Positions 1 to 7,622 of a stretch of DNA of 40,586 nt are shown in pieces. Both the position numbers and the translations under genes were made by a program. Numbering within the stretch: the stretch's first letter is position 1; the number at the start of each line of letters is the position of its first letter. Origin of the DNA: an uncultured Porphyromonadaceae bacterium (lineage in GTDB: Bacteria; Bacteroidota; Bacteroidia; Bacteroidales; Muribaculaceae); contig CAJKRG010000023.1 in NCBI GenBank assembly GCA_905202215.1, positions 1 to 40,586 of the forward strand. Reading direction: 5' to 3'. The notes under the pieces are model-generated. The model made no database searches. It was not told the DNA's origin and worked only from the letters and a program-made list of their open reading frames with translations.

Positions 1-9
1 GTCTGGTTT

Positions 10-24
10 CATTTTGCAAAGATA
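10..24 (-). promoter_or_regulatory. Candidate promoter and start codon of a leftward gene cut by the window edge
   Basis: On the minus strand TATCTTTG (24 to 17) matches the Bacteroidetes -7 consensus TAnnTTTG. An ATG lies just downstream at 12 to 10 and opens a frame reading M-K-P-D before the window ends. If both are real, the transcript is nearly leaderless. Only four codons are visible, so the gene cannot be identified. Confidence 0.3.
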
Positions 25-140
25 ACACTATACTCCGACATATCCCCACCCACCGGAAAAATCCGCTGACCCAGCATTATGCATACGGACGTTTCCGCCT
101 CGATCGCAATAGTCTTATTGAATGAGAACGCTGTGTGACT

Positions 141-614
141 ATGAGCAAATTTGGAGGTATCCGATACAACTCTTTGTGGGATTGGTCTACATGGCTGATA
201 ATGGCTTTCAGTGTAGGGGTTTGTATATGGCCTCTGTTTCTTGACGATGACAGAACATGGCGCATTGTTCTGATAATACTGACATGCGTTTTTATAGCTT
301 TTCTGCTTGTGCTGTTCAAAGGGATTTATTACCGGATAGATGGTAATAATCTTGTCGTTTATCAATTTTTTTTGCCGAATGTCTTTCCGATAGACAAGAT
401 AGAATCCGTCAAGCCTGTCAGGAGCATGCTTTCGGCTCCGGCGACATCCATCATCCACAGGATAGCGATAAAGTTTTCAGACAGAAAGGTTTTGAAAAGC
501 TCAATGCCGTTGATAATATCACCGGTGCGTCAGGAAGAGTTCATAGCCAGGTTGCTTTCAGTCAATCCGGATATAAAAATCCCGGAGCACGGTTGCCGGG
601 TTCCGGGGAAGTAA
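141..614 (+). CDS. Small membrane protein with bacterial PH-like domain
   Basis: This is a 157-residue protein of unknown function. Two hydrophobic segments (about residues 15-35 and 40-60) form a membrane hairpin. A C-terminal soluble part of about 85 residues follows, with alternating strands and a YRIDGNNLVV-type opening, which resembles the bacterial PH-like domain family (PF06713/bPH type). Proteins of this build are common in Bacteroidetes and have no established role. I prefer the ATG at 141; a GTG two codons upstream (135) is also in frame. The gene is convergent with the xylan locus, ends 16 bases from its last gene, and is probably not part of it. Its 3' end overlaps the likely terminator of the opposing operon. 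The domain assignment is by eye and moderately sure. Confidence 0.75.
   Translation: MSKFGGIRYNSLWDWSTWLIMAFSVGVCIWPLFLDDDRTWRIVLIILTCVFIAFLLVLFKGIYYRIDGNNLVVYQFFLPNVFPIDKIESVKPVRSMLSAPATSIIHRIAIKFSDRKVLKSSMPLIISPVRQEEFIARLLSVNPDIKIPEHGCRVPGK
575..600 (-). terminator. Probable intrinsic terminator of the long minus-strand operon
   Basis: On the minus strand CCCGG (600-596) can pair with CCGGG (585-581), followed by ATTTTTA. A slightly longer alternative pairing uses CCCGGA around 607-602. It lies about 30 bases past the stop codon of the last PUL gene, inside the 3' end of the convergent gene. The stem is short, so confidence is moderate. Confidence 0.5.
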
Positions 615-630
615 TAGAAATAACAGGAAA

Positions 631-1623
631 TCAGAAGTCTGTGTCGCCCCCGCCATCAATGGGGAGGATATTGCCGTCAGCGTCGTAGGTGATCTCACAG
701 ACCTTGAGACTGCGCAGCCATGATTTTCCGCCGGAAGGCACGCTGTCGTGGTGGAAGAGATACCATTTGCCTTTATATTCGATAATGCCGTGATGCGTAG
801 TCCAGCCTACGACAGGCGTAAGTATCACTCCTTTGTACGTAAACGGCCCGTAGGGGTTATCGCCTACGGCGTAACATAGCAGATGGCTGTCGCCGGTGGA
901 ATATGAGAAATAATATTTACCATTGTATTTGTGCACCCAAGAGGCTTCGAAGAAGCGGTGTGGATCGCCGGCCTTTAGCGGATTCCCCTCTTCGTCGACA
1001 ACTATGACGGGTTGTGGCTCTTCGGCAAACTGCATCATGTCTTTTGTAAGGCGTACACAGCGGCTCGGCAGAGCCGGTTCGTCGCCTTCGGGAAGATAAG
1101 CGTTTTCAAGTGCTTTGTTATCGGCATATCGCTGTAACTGGCCTCCCCATAGACCGCCGAAGTAGAGATAGTATTCACCTTCGTGTGGCAGCACGCAGAT
1201 ATCCATCGAGTAGCTTCCGCGGATAGGATCGGGCATTGCACGGAAGGGGCCTTCGGGATTGTCGGCCACAGCAACACCGATTCGGAAAATATCGTTTTTG
1301 TCTTTAAGAGGGAAATATAGATAGTATCGGCCGTCTTTCTCGGTGCAGTCGCAGTCCCATAGCTGTCGTCCGGCCCATGGTATGTCGGCGATATCGAGGG
1401 CCTTGCCGTGATCGGTGACGTTCCCTGTCATAGGGTCGCCGTCGATGGAAAGCACATGCATGTCTTTCATCACATACTGGTCGCCGTTGTCATTTTCGAT
1501 ATTTTCGCACTCCCAGTCGTGCGACGGGTAAATGTATATGCGTCCGTTGAACACATGCACGCTCGGATCGGCCATGTAGTCGTCGGGAAAGAGGTATCTT
1601 TTCTGAGGATTTGTAGGTTTCAT
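631..1623 (-). CDS. GH43 beta-xylosidase/arabinofuranosidase, probably cytoplasmic
   Basis: This 330-residue single-domain five-bladed beta-propeller enzyme belongs to glycoside hydrolase family 43. The expected catalytic triad is visible: base Asp19 in ADPSVHVFNG, pKa-modulating Asp141 in SMDICVL, and acid Glu226 in FFEASWVHKYNGKYYFSYS. A conserved histidine lies in TTHHGIIEYKGKWYLFHHD. No signal peptide is present, unlike the other GH43 proteins here, so it should act in the cytoplasm on imported xylo- or arabinoxylo-oligosaccharides. It is 16 bases downstream of a GH10 xylanase and one gene from a GPH symporter. This grouping recalls the xynA/xynB/xynD genes of Prevotella bryantii and xsa/xylI of Bacteroides ovatus. 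It is the last gene of the operon. Xylosidase versus arabinofuranosidase specificity cannot be read from sequence. Confidence 0.92.
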   Translation of the reverse strand: MKPTNPQKRYLFPDDYMADPSVHVFNGRIYIYPSHDWECENIENDNGDQYVMKDMHVLSIDGDPMTGNVTDHGKALDIADIPWAGRQLWDCDCTEKDGRYYLYFPLKDKNDIFRIGVAVADNPEGPFRAMPDPIRGSYSMDICVLPHEGEYYLYFGGLWGGQLQRYADNKALENAYLPEGDEPALPSRCVRLTKDMMQFAEEPQPVIVVDEEGNPLKAGDPHRFFEASWVHKYNGKYYFSYSTGDSHLLCYAVGDNPYGPFTYKGVILTPVVGWTTHHGIIEYKGKWYLFHHDSVPSGGKSWLRSLKVCEITYDADGNILPIDGGGDTDF

Positions 1624-1639
1624 TATCTTGTTTGTCTGG

Positions 1640-2746
1640 TCAGTTCTGTGAAAGAAGTTCGTCGGCGAAGGCCGGTTTAAGATTATAGTCTCTGTCGAAG
1701 GGGAGGGGATAGTCGGTACGTCCGATCATGGGCCAGTCGTTTCGCCACGACATTCCGTCGTAGGTACCCCACATCGAAACACGCGATATTACATCGGAAT
1801 GACGCTTGAAGAGCGCTATCCATTGAGCGACGCGTTCGTTCCACTTGCGCGATATATCTTCGGGCAGGCCGTCGGGGTAGGGGTTATATCTGTCGTCGAG
1901 CTGCATGATTTCTTCTACATTGGCTCCGGTGAAAACTGTAGGAAGGACGGTAATATCCCATTCGGTAATCATTACCTGAGCACCGGTGTTTCCGAATGCT
2001 TCGATAGATTTTTCGAACTCGTTGATGTCGGGATAGTCCATGCCGATATGGGCCTGCATGCCGATGCCGTCGATACGTAGCCCGCGACTGCGCAGATCGT
2101 TGACAATTTTTACATAGCGTTCGCGTTTTCCGGGACTTGCCATCGAAAAGTCGTTGATATACAGCTCGGCATCGGGATCGGCCGCATGGGCATACTGAAA
2201 AGCGAGCGGTATGAATTCTTCGCCCAGAATATCATAGAACGGGCTTGGACGGTAGGATCCGTCATCGAGAATGGCCTCGTTGACGACATCCCATCCTTTG
2301 ATACGACCTTTGTAGCGCGATACAAGGGTGGTAATATGTTTGCGCATGCGCTCCTTGAGCACTTCGGCCGACACGTAATTGCCTGTAGAGTCGAGTGGGA
2401 ACCATGGCGCCAGTTGTGAATGCCAAATCAGCGCATGGCCTATTATGGCCATTCCGTTTCGCTCGCCATAGTCGACGAAAGCATCGGCATCATCCCAGAA
2501 GTAGACGCCTTCTGCCGGGTTTATCTTCTCGCTCTTCATGCAGTTTTCGGCCACAATAGCGTTGAAATGCAGTGTGACTATCGAATCGGCTTTCGGGTCG
2601 AGACCGTTGACATGGTCTACGGGAACGGCTGCTCCGATCAGAAAATCGTTTTTGAAATGGTCTTTCATTGTCGCTACAGGCTGCTCGCTGTGGCAAGCTG
2701 CTGTCACGATGGCCAGAGGAAGAATTAGACGGATATATTTATGCAT
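1640..2746 (-). CDS. GH10 endo-1,4-beta-xylanase, lipoprotein
   Basis: This 368-residue GH10 enzyme cuts the beta-1,4-xylose backbone with retention of configuration. A lipoprotein signal ends in VTAAC (Cys18). The catalytic TIM barrel fills about residues 28-365. The acid/base is Glu157 in WDVVNEA and the nucleophile is Glu262 in ITEWD; GHALIWHSQ and MQAHIGMDYP are also typical. No binding module is attached, in contrast to the larger GH10 at 12354. It lies 24 bases after the symporter gene and 16 before the GH43. A compact GH10 next to a symporter and an internal GH43 suggests action on short xylo-oligosaccharides at the periplasmic face or outer membrane. Which membrane leaflet holds the lipid anchor is not known. 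Confidence 0.95.
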   Translation of the reverse strand: MHKYIRLILPLAIVTAACHSEQPVATMKDHFKNDFLIGAAVPVDHVNGLDPKADSIVTLHFNAIVAENCMKSEKINPAEGVYFWDDADAFVDYGERNGMAIIGHALIWHSQLAPWFPLDSTGNYVSAEVLKERMRKHITTLVSRYKGRIKGWDVVNEAILDDGSYRPSPFYDILGEEFIPLAFQYAHAADPDAELYINDFSMASPGKRERYVKIVNDLRSRGLRIDGIGMQAHIGMDYPDINEFEKSIEAFGNTGAQVMITEWDITVLPTVFTGANVEEIMQLDDRYNPYPDGLPEDISRKWNERVAQWIALFKRHSDVISRVSMWGTYDGMSWRNDWPMIGRTDYPLPFDRDYNLKPAFADELLSQN

Positions 2747-2770
2747 TGCGGTGAGATATATGTTTTGTGG

Positions 2771-4171
2771 TTAAACTGTTTTTTCATTGTGGCGGCGCTC
2801 TATCTCGCGGTTGATGTTGTCGATCACGTCGTCTTCGAGTTCATATCTGGAGATGATGAACATCGCCAGGAGCAATAGTGCTGCGGGAATGACGGCAACC
2901 AGCCAGAGAATACCCTGTTGGGCGAAAGCGGTCTGTTCCGGAAGGGTCTTATCAAAACCTACAAAGGCAAGCACGAGGCCGGGTACCACGCCGCCCAGAG
3001 CCATGCCGGCTTTATAGAAAATTCCTGTGAGGGCATTGACGATGCCCGATATGCGACGGCCGTGGGTATACTCGCCGAAAGAAATCACCTCGGGTACGAG
3101 CGCCCACATATAGCCCGTTGCCACGATGATGCCGGTCGATTTTATGAACTGGGCCGTGTAGACCATCCACATATGCTCGCGCAGCGTTTCGATCATCGAT
3201 ATGGCATAAAGGAGGCCCATGCCGACAATGGCCGTTGCCAGAAAGATATAGAACATACCTTTTTTACCGACCATCTTCTTTATTGCCGGAATAAGCGGCA
3301 TGAAGATAAACGCTGGAATCGATCCGAGACCCATGAAGACGGAGAGTTCCCCGGCAGAGCCGTGCAGGTTATAGTTGATATAATATGCGCCGGCTGAATT
3401 GCTGATGGCCATGAGTCCGAAAGCGGTGATGAAGAAGAATGCTATGATACGCAGCGGGCGGTTGTGCACGAATTCCATCCAGAGATCTGTAACTTTCACG
3501 TTTTCTGTCTCTTTGCTGTCCATGACCACACGCTCGCGGCTCTGCGTGAAGCAGAATACGAGGAGTCCGAGACCTACGAGACCATAGATTGTCATGGTGG
3601 CGAACCAGGCGCTGTCGCTCATCGACATATCTGTAGTTTCCGAAGGATCGAACAGCTTCAGGATTACAGGCAGACCCATGCCTACGGCCAGACCGCCGAC
3701 ATTGGCCATGAACATGCGCACCGAAGTCAGTTTGGTAATTTCGGCTGTGTCGCGGGTTAGAGAGGCATTAAGCGCACCGTATGGCACATTGACCAGAGTG
3801 TAACACATCGACAGGCCGACATATGTTATGTAGGCGTAGAGAAGCGAGCCTGAAAAACCGTTCCAGAAGCACAGGATCGCGAATCCCGTCAGCGGTACTC
3901 CGCCGAGGATGAGATATGAGCGGTATTTTCCCATGCGGGGATTGTGTTTGTCGACAAAGGCGCCTACGATAGGATCCCATATTACATCGACGATTCTCAC
4001 AATGAGGAACATGATGGCGGCTACGGCCGGATCGAGACCGTAGACGTTGGTATAGAAGAACAGAAGATACATGCTCACAGTCTGGTAGATAAGATTCTGG
4101 GCAAGGTCTCCTGACCCGAATCCTATGCACTGGAGCATCGAAAGCTTGTAAAAGCCGTTGGAATTCTGCAT
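2771..4171 (-). CDS. GPH-family (MFS) sugar:cation symporter for xylo-oligosaccharides or xylosides
   Basis: This 466-residue inner-membrane protein has about twelve hydrophobic segments. The N-terminal signature VDVIWDPIVGAFVDKHN followed by GKYRSYLI is that of the glycoside-pentoside-hexuronide:cation symporter family (MelB, XynT/XylP-like). Members co-transport di- or oligosaccharides with sodium or protons. It lies 17 bases downstream of GH97 and 24 upstream of the GH10, and the signal-less GH43 follows two genes on. The simplest reading is that it carries xylo-oligosaccharides from the periplasm to the cytoplasm for that GH43, like XynD of Prevotella bryantii. Substrate is inferred from context only. 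Confidence 0.9.
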   Translation of the reverse strand: MQNSNGFYKLSMLQCIGFGSGDLAQNLIYQTVSMYLLFFYTNVYGLDPAVAAIMFLIVRIVDVIWDPIVGAFVDKHNPRMGKYRSYLILGGVPLTGFAILCFWNGFSGSLLYAYITYVGLSMCYTLVNVPYGALNASLTRDTAEITKLTSVRMFMANVGGLAVGMGLPVILKLFDPSETTDMSMSDSAWFATMTIYGLVGLGLLVFCFTQSRERVVMDSKETENVKVTDLWMEFVHNRPLRIIAFFFITAFGLMAISNSAGAYYINYNLHGSAGELSVFMGLGSIPAFIFMPLIPAIKKMVGKKGMFYIFLATAIVGMGLLYAISMIETLREHMWMVYTAQFIKSTGIIVATGYMWALVPEVISFGEYTHGRRISGIVNALTGIFYKAGMALGGVVPGLVLAFVGFDKTLPEQTAFAQQGILWLVAVIPAALLLLAMFIISRYELEDDVIDNINREIERRHNEKTV

Positions 4172-4188
4172 GGTATTGTATTTTAGAT

Positions 4189-6156
4189 TTATTTATTTAC
4201 TCTGTTTGTAAGGACGAAGGCACCGTTACGGGGAATTGAGATGCGTATATGTCCTTTTTTGTCGGGTTTAACTGTCGCGGCAGATCCTTCGAGATTTGCT
4301 GTGTCGGAGTAAAGAGTCATTGTTTGTCCACGCATTTCCGACGGTATTTCGATATAGGTTTTCACCGGTTCGTCGGCCGCATTCACACCGGCTATGTAGC
4401 AGGTGTCGCCATGTCGCCGTTCCATAATAAGATATCGGCCGGGATAACCGTCGATGAAGCGGGTGTTGTCCCAGGTTGTCGGTACCGTTTTCATGAAATC
4501 TATGGCCCATGCAGGAGCGTCGGTGAGGTTATTGGGCGCCAGGGCGAAATGTTGCACCGGACTCTGGAAGAGTATTGCCGTAGCGAGGGCATAAACATCG
4601 GATGTGACACGCCGCGAACCGCCCGGCTCATTCTCGGGGCTATAGTATTTGTTGAGGGCGCTTCCTCCGAAATCCATGCTTCCGACGGTATTGCGAACCA
4701 GCGGATGAATGGTTGCATTAAAGGCTTCGGCATCGCAGCTGGCCTGCGAAAAATGGAGATTCTCGCTTGCGAGCACAGCTTCGGCGCTGGCGAAGTTGGG
4801 ATACATGCGTTCCCAGCCACGGGGTAGTGTGCAGCCGTGGAATATTACAAGTATGCCGTGGTCGTTTGCATCGGCGAGAATGTCGTGGTAGAGGCGCATG
4901 GTTTCCTGCTTGTCTCCGCCGAAGAAGTCTACTTTTATGCCGCGTATGCCGTTCTGTTGCATCCATTTCATTTCGCGACGTCGGGCCACGATGTCGTTCA
5001 TTATGCCGCGTGGGCCTTGAGGCGCGTCGTTCCAGCTGCCGTTCGAGTTATACCACAGGAAGAGGTCCACGCCGCGTGTCTTGCCGTATTCGGCGAGTTC
5101 GTCAATTTTGTCATGTCCTATCTGGGTGTCCCAGAGAGCATCTACAAGTACTGTGGAGTAGCCCATGTCGGCTGCGAAATCGATGTATCGTTTCTGTTCG
5201 TCGTAGTTGCAGCTCGGGTCCATCTTTATAATCCAGCTCCATACACCTTTGCCATATTTATACTGGTGCGACGGTTCGTAGAGCGGGCGTACCACATCGA
5301 AAGGTATGGTTGTCTCGGCAATTGGAGCGAGATTCTCGCCTACGGTGATGATGCGCCATGGTGTTAGGCCAGGGAGTGGTATGGACGCCGAAGTCGACCC
5401 GAATCCGTTTTGTTCGCCCGGTTGAGGATAGGCGATGGTGTAGAGGGCGCCATTGCCTCCTTCGAGATGTGATGCGCAGTAATTGCCGGCGATTCCGGTT
5501 TCCGATATCAGCGTCCAGCCCTTGTCGCCGTTGTGGAAAAGGCATGGGAAGGTGTAACCGTTGCCCCAGCCGTTTTCGCCTGTGGGAGCATCGGGCGTGT
5601 ATGGAGTTTCATAGCTTGGCGACGTGCGGGCGAAACCTCCCATCGGGCCGCTCTGCGGGCATAGAAATGTAGTGGTGCCTTCGGGCATGACAAAGCCGGT
5701 GGCCTCGCTGTCGACGATGCAGCACAGTGTCTCGCCGCGGGGTTTGACCTGATAGCGGAATGCCACATTGTTATCGCTCACTTCGGCAATAATGTCGAAA
5801 ACCACTCCGGTCGAGTCGGAAAAACTGTATACCCGACGTTTGGCGCGATAGTCGACACTGCTTTTTTTGATGTTGGGGAGCGAGTAGGAATCGTTTATTG
5901 ATTCTATCGGCGATATGGCGCTTAGAGCCAGCTCTGAGGTGAAATCGCCGATATTAGTTCTGAGACCCAAAGGCGATGGCGCTATGAATTGTTGTCCTCC
6001 CAGCGACACGGTATATACGGGTTTTCCTTCGGTGCATTGTATGGAGAAAACTGTGCGGCCGTCGGGACTGATTATATCCGTGTTGCCGGCATGTACAGTC
6101 TGGGTTGCGGATGCGATCAGAGTCGCTGTAAATAATATTATCCCGGTATTTTTCAT
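4189..6156 (-). CDS. GH97 glycosidase, probably retaining alpha-galactosidase type
   Basis: This is a 655-residue periplasmic enzyme with an N-terminal signal peptide ending near VHAG. The GH97 N-terminal beta-sandwich spans about residues 25-285, the TIM barrel 295-560 and a small C-terminal beta domain about 565-650. Asp410 in GIKVDFF and Glu465 in AVLASE are 55 residues apart. That matches the nucleophile and acid/base spacing I recall for retaining GH97 alpha-galactosidases such as BT1871, not the inverting SusB type. In a xylan locus it may remove alpha-galactose caps from decorated arabinoxylan; alpha-glucosidase activity cannot be excluded. The chosen ATG at 6156 overlaps the upstream TGA (ATGA), suggesting translational coupling. 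A longer in-frame extension to 6264 would lie wholly inside the upstream gene, is arginine-rich and lacks a signal peptide. Confidence 0.88.
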   Translation of the reverse strand: MKNTGIILFTATLIASATQTVHAGNTDIISPDGRTVFSIQCTEGKPVYTVSLGGQQFIAPSPLGLRTNIGDFTSELALSAISPIESINDSYSLPNIKKSSVDYRAKRRVYSFSDSTGVVFDIIAEVSDNNVAFRYQVKPRGETLCCIVDSEATGFVMPEGTTTFLCPQSGPMGGFARTSPSYETPYTPDAPTGENGWGNGYTFPCLFHNGDKGWTLISETGIAGNYCASHLEGGNGALYTIAYPQPGEQNGFGSTSASIPLPGLTPWRIITVGENLAPIAETTIPFDVVRPLYEPSHQYKYGKGVWSWIIKMDPSCNYDEQKRYIDFAADMGYSTVLVDALWDTQIGHDKIDELAEYGKTRGVDLFLWYNSNGSWNDAPQGPRGIMNDIVARRREMKWMQQNGIRGIKVDFFGGDKQETMRLYHDILADANDHGILVIFHGCTLPRGWERMYPNFASAEAVLASENLHFSQASCDAEAFNATIHPLVRNTVGSMDFGGSALNKYYSPENEPGGSRRVTSDVYALATAILFQSPVQHFALAPNNLTDAPAWAIDFMKTVPTTWDNTRFIDGYPGRYLIMERRHGDTCYIAGVNAADEPVKTYIEIPSEMRGQTMTLYSDTANLEGSAATVKPDKKGHIRISIPRNGAFVLTNRVNK

Positions 6157-7610
6157 CTTACGAGTATTTTTTTGTCTCCGACTATATAGAAACCTCGGGC
6201 GAGGTCGCCGCAGGGCCATGAATCGGCCACTTTGCAGCCTGTGATGTCGTATACGCCGGAACATTGGGTGTCTGTGTCGGCCACCACATTACCGACACCC
6301 GAGAAAGGGTCGTTATTGGTGGCGAATACATGCTTGATACGTATGGGCTTGCCTCCGTAGGCCCAGAACCCTACACGGTATACCTGCGACGAATCGAGAG
6401 GTTTTATGCCGTCGGCTTCGTTTTTCATCATGCCGTTTATTTCGGCTACAATCAGCTTGCCACCGTTGAAATTACCCTCATATGACTTCTCCCAGTAGCT
6501 TGGTGTGTCGAATACACGCAACTGCACGCCATTGTTTTCTTCCTCCTCGAGTTCGGCCACAAGGTAGCGGTAGCCGGTCAGATCGATAGGACGGGTGTAT
6601 TCCCAGCCGCCGAAGCCATATTGGCCGGCGATGAAAGTTTTTGTGGATGCGTCGAATGTGCCTTTTTCCCATATTGCGGGATTGAACGAGGCGAGATCGA
6701 ATATGAAGTCACCTTCCGACGGGTTGGGTTGCGGGTCGAAGGGTATCTCTTCCGTATATTCCACTTTGGGATCGGTTATGCCCATAGTGGCGAGCATCTC
6801 TACGGCATAGCGGCATCCGAGTACGCGATATCCGTGGGCGGTAAAGTGTAGTCCGTCGCCCTTTTGCGGAAGATTGGCTGCCGATATAACGTGTGCCGTG
6901 GGGATAGTGCGGGGCAATTGGTTGATAATCGAATTCATGCCTCCGCATACACCGCCCTGTTCGGTGGTTACTACCTCTCCTGCGAGAAGGGGAACATCGG
7001 CGGCATTAAGACCGAGATCGGTCAGAAGGTCATCATAGATTTTCTTTACCTTGACGCACCATGTCGGGTCGCCGTTGTTGGTCTCTCCCTGATGGAGAAG
7101 AATCCCCTTAATCACACCGTCTTTCTGTGCTATGCGGGCGCATTCCAGCAGTCGTTTGTACGGTGCATTGTTATAAGCGGCCATGAATGCTTTGTACCAG
7201 TCGGCTTCGTTTGCTATGCTCGCCGGATCGAAGTCTTTATCGAGATGGACAATGTTGGCACCACCTATCGCCACCGGAACAACACCGACCCGTACGTCTT
7301 CAGGAAGATTGGCAACCAGTGTCCGGCCGAAATAATCCATGGGGGTAAGGCCGGTGTTCTGGCGTACCAGAGGCGGCATGGCGTCACACCACACGCCTTT
7401 GGTACGCGCGGGCGACGAAAAGTCGACTGTCGGCAGCAGTCGGAACCGGTCAGGGATATTCTGTCGGTCGACCGGCTCTATGGCGGCATTCCCTTCCATG
7501 TTCGACTGTCCGAAACAGAGATATATGTGAAAGTTGGGATCGGGTTGCGCCGAAGCCCGGAGGATGCCTGCTGCCACGGCCACAGATATCAGGATATGTG
7601 ATAGTTTCAT
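6153..7610 (-). CDS. CE6-type acetylxylan esterase with C-terminal module and T9SS-like tail
   Basis: This is a 485-residue secreted SGNH-fold esterase that probably removes acetyl groups from xylan. A signal peptide spans about residues 1-21. The catalytic domain (25-280) shows GQSNMEG (Ser36), LLHQGE (His173-Glu176) and DGLHFTAHGYRVLG (Asp252, His255), which is the carbohydrate esterase family 6/SASA pattern. A linker leads to a module at 309-430 that is clearly homologous to residues 508-628 of the neighbouring GH5 protein. The last about 35 residues, VYDITGCKV...GFYIVGDKK, resemble a type IX secretion C-terminal signal or related Bacteroidetes tail. It starts 12 bases after the GH5 gene and overlaps GH97 by four bases. 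The esterase call is confident; the binding role of the module is inference. Confidence 0.88.
   Translation of the reverse strand: MKLSHILISVAVAAGILRASAQPDPNFHIYLCFGQSNMEGNAAIEPVDRQNIPDRFRLLPTVDFSSPARTKGVWCDAMPPLVRQNTGLTPMDYFGRTLVANLPEDVRVGVVPVAIGGANIVHLDKDFDPASIANEADWYKAFMAAYNNAPYKRLLECARIAQKDGVIKGILLHQGETNNGDPTWCVKVKKIYDDLLTDLGLNAADVPLLAGEVVTTEQGGVCGGMNSIINQLPRTIPTAHVISAANLPQKGDGLHFTAHGYRVLGCRYAVEMLATMGITDPKVEYTEEIPFDPQPNPSEGDFIFDLASFNPAIWEKGTFDASTKTFIAGQYGFGGWEYTRPIDLTGYRYLVAELEEEENNGVQLRVFDTPSYWEKSYEGNFNGGKLIVAEINGMMKNEADGIKPLDSSQVYRVGFWAYGGKPIRIKHVFATNNDPFSGVGNVVADTDTQCSGVYDITGCKVADSWPCGDLARGFYIVGDKKILVR
6156..6257 (-). other. T9SS-like C-terminal tail of the CE6 esterase
   Basis: Residues 452-485 encode a short conserved tail (GVYDITG near the start, GFYIVGDKKILVR at the end). 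It has the form of Bacteroidetes C-terminal sorting domains: a 'VYD..G' strand, a turn, then 'G.YIV...K..V'. The same tail closes the neighbouring GH5. Whether it is used for secretion is unknown. Confidence 0.5.
6321..6686 (-). other. Shared C-terminal module, copy in CE6 esterase
   Basis: Residues 309-430 form a module of about 120 residues with FNP.IWE.GTFD, GQYGF.GW.Y, IDL..Y.YL.AEL, RVFD...YW and VGFW..GG as shared anchors. About half of the positions match the copy in the adjacent GH5. The pattern suggests a beta-sandwich, possibly carbohydrate-binding. I cannot assign it to a named CBM family. Confidence 0.7.
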
Positions 7611-7622
7611 GACTTCTATGAT

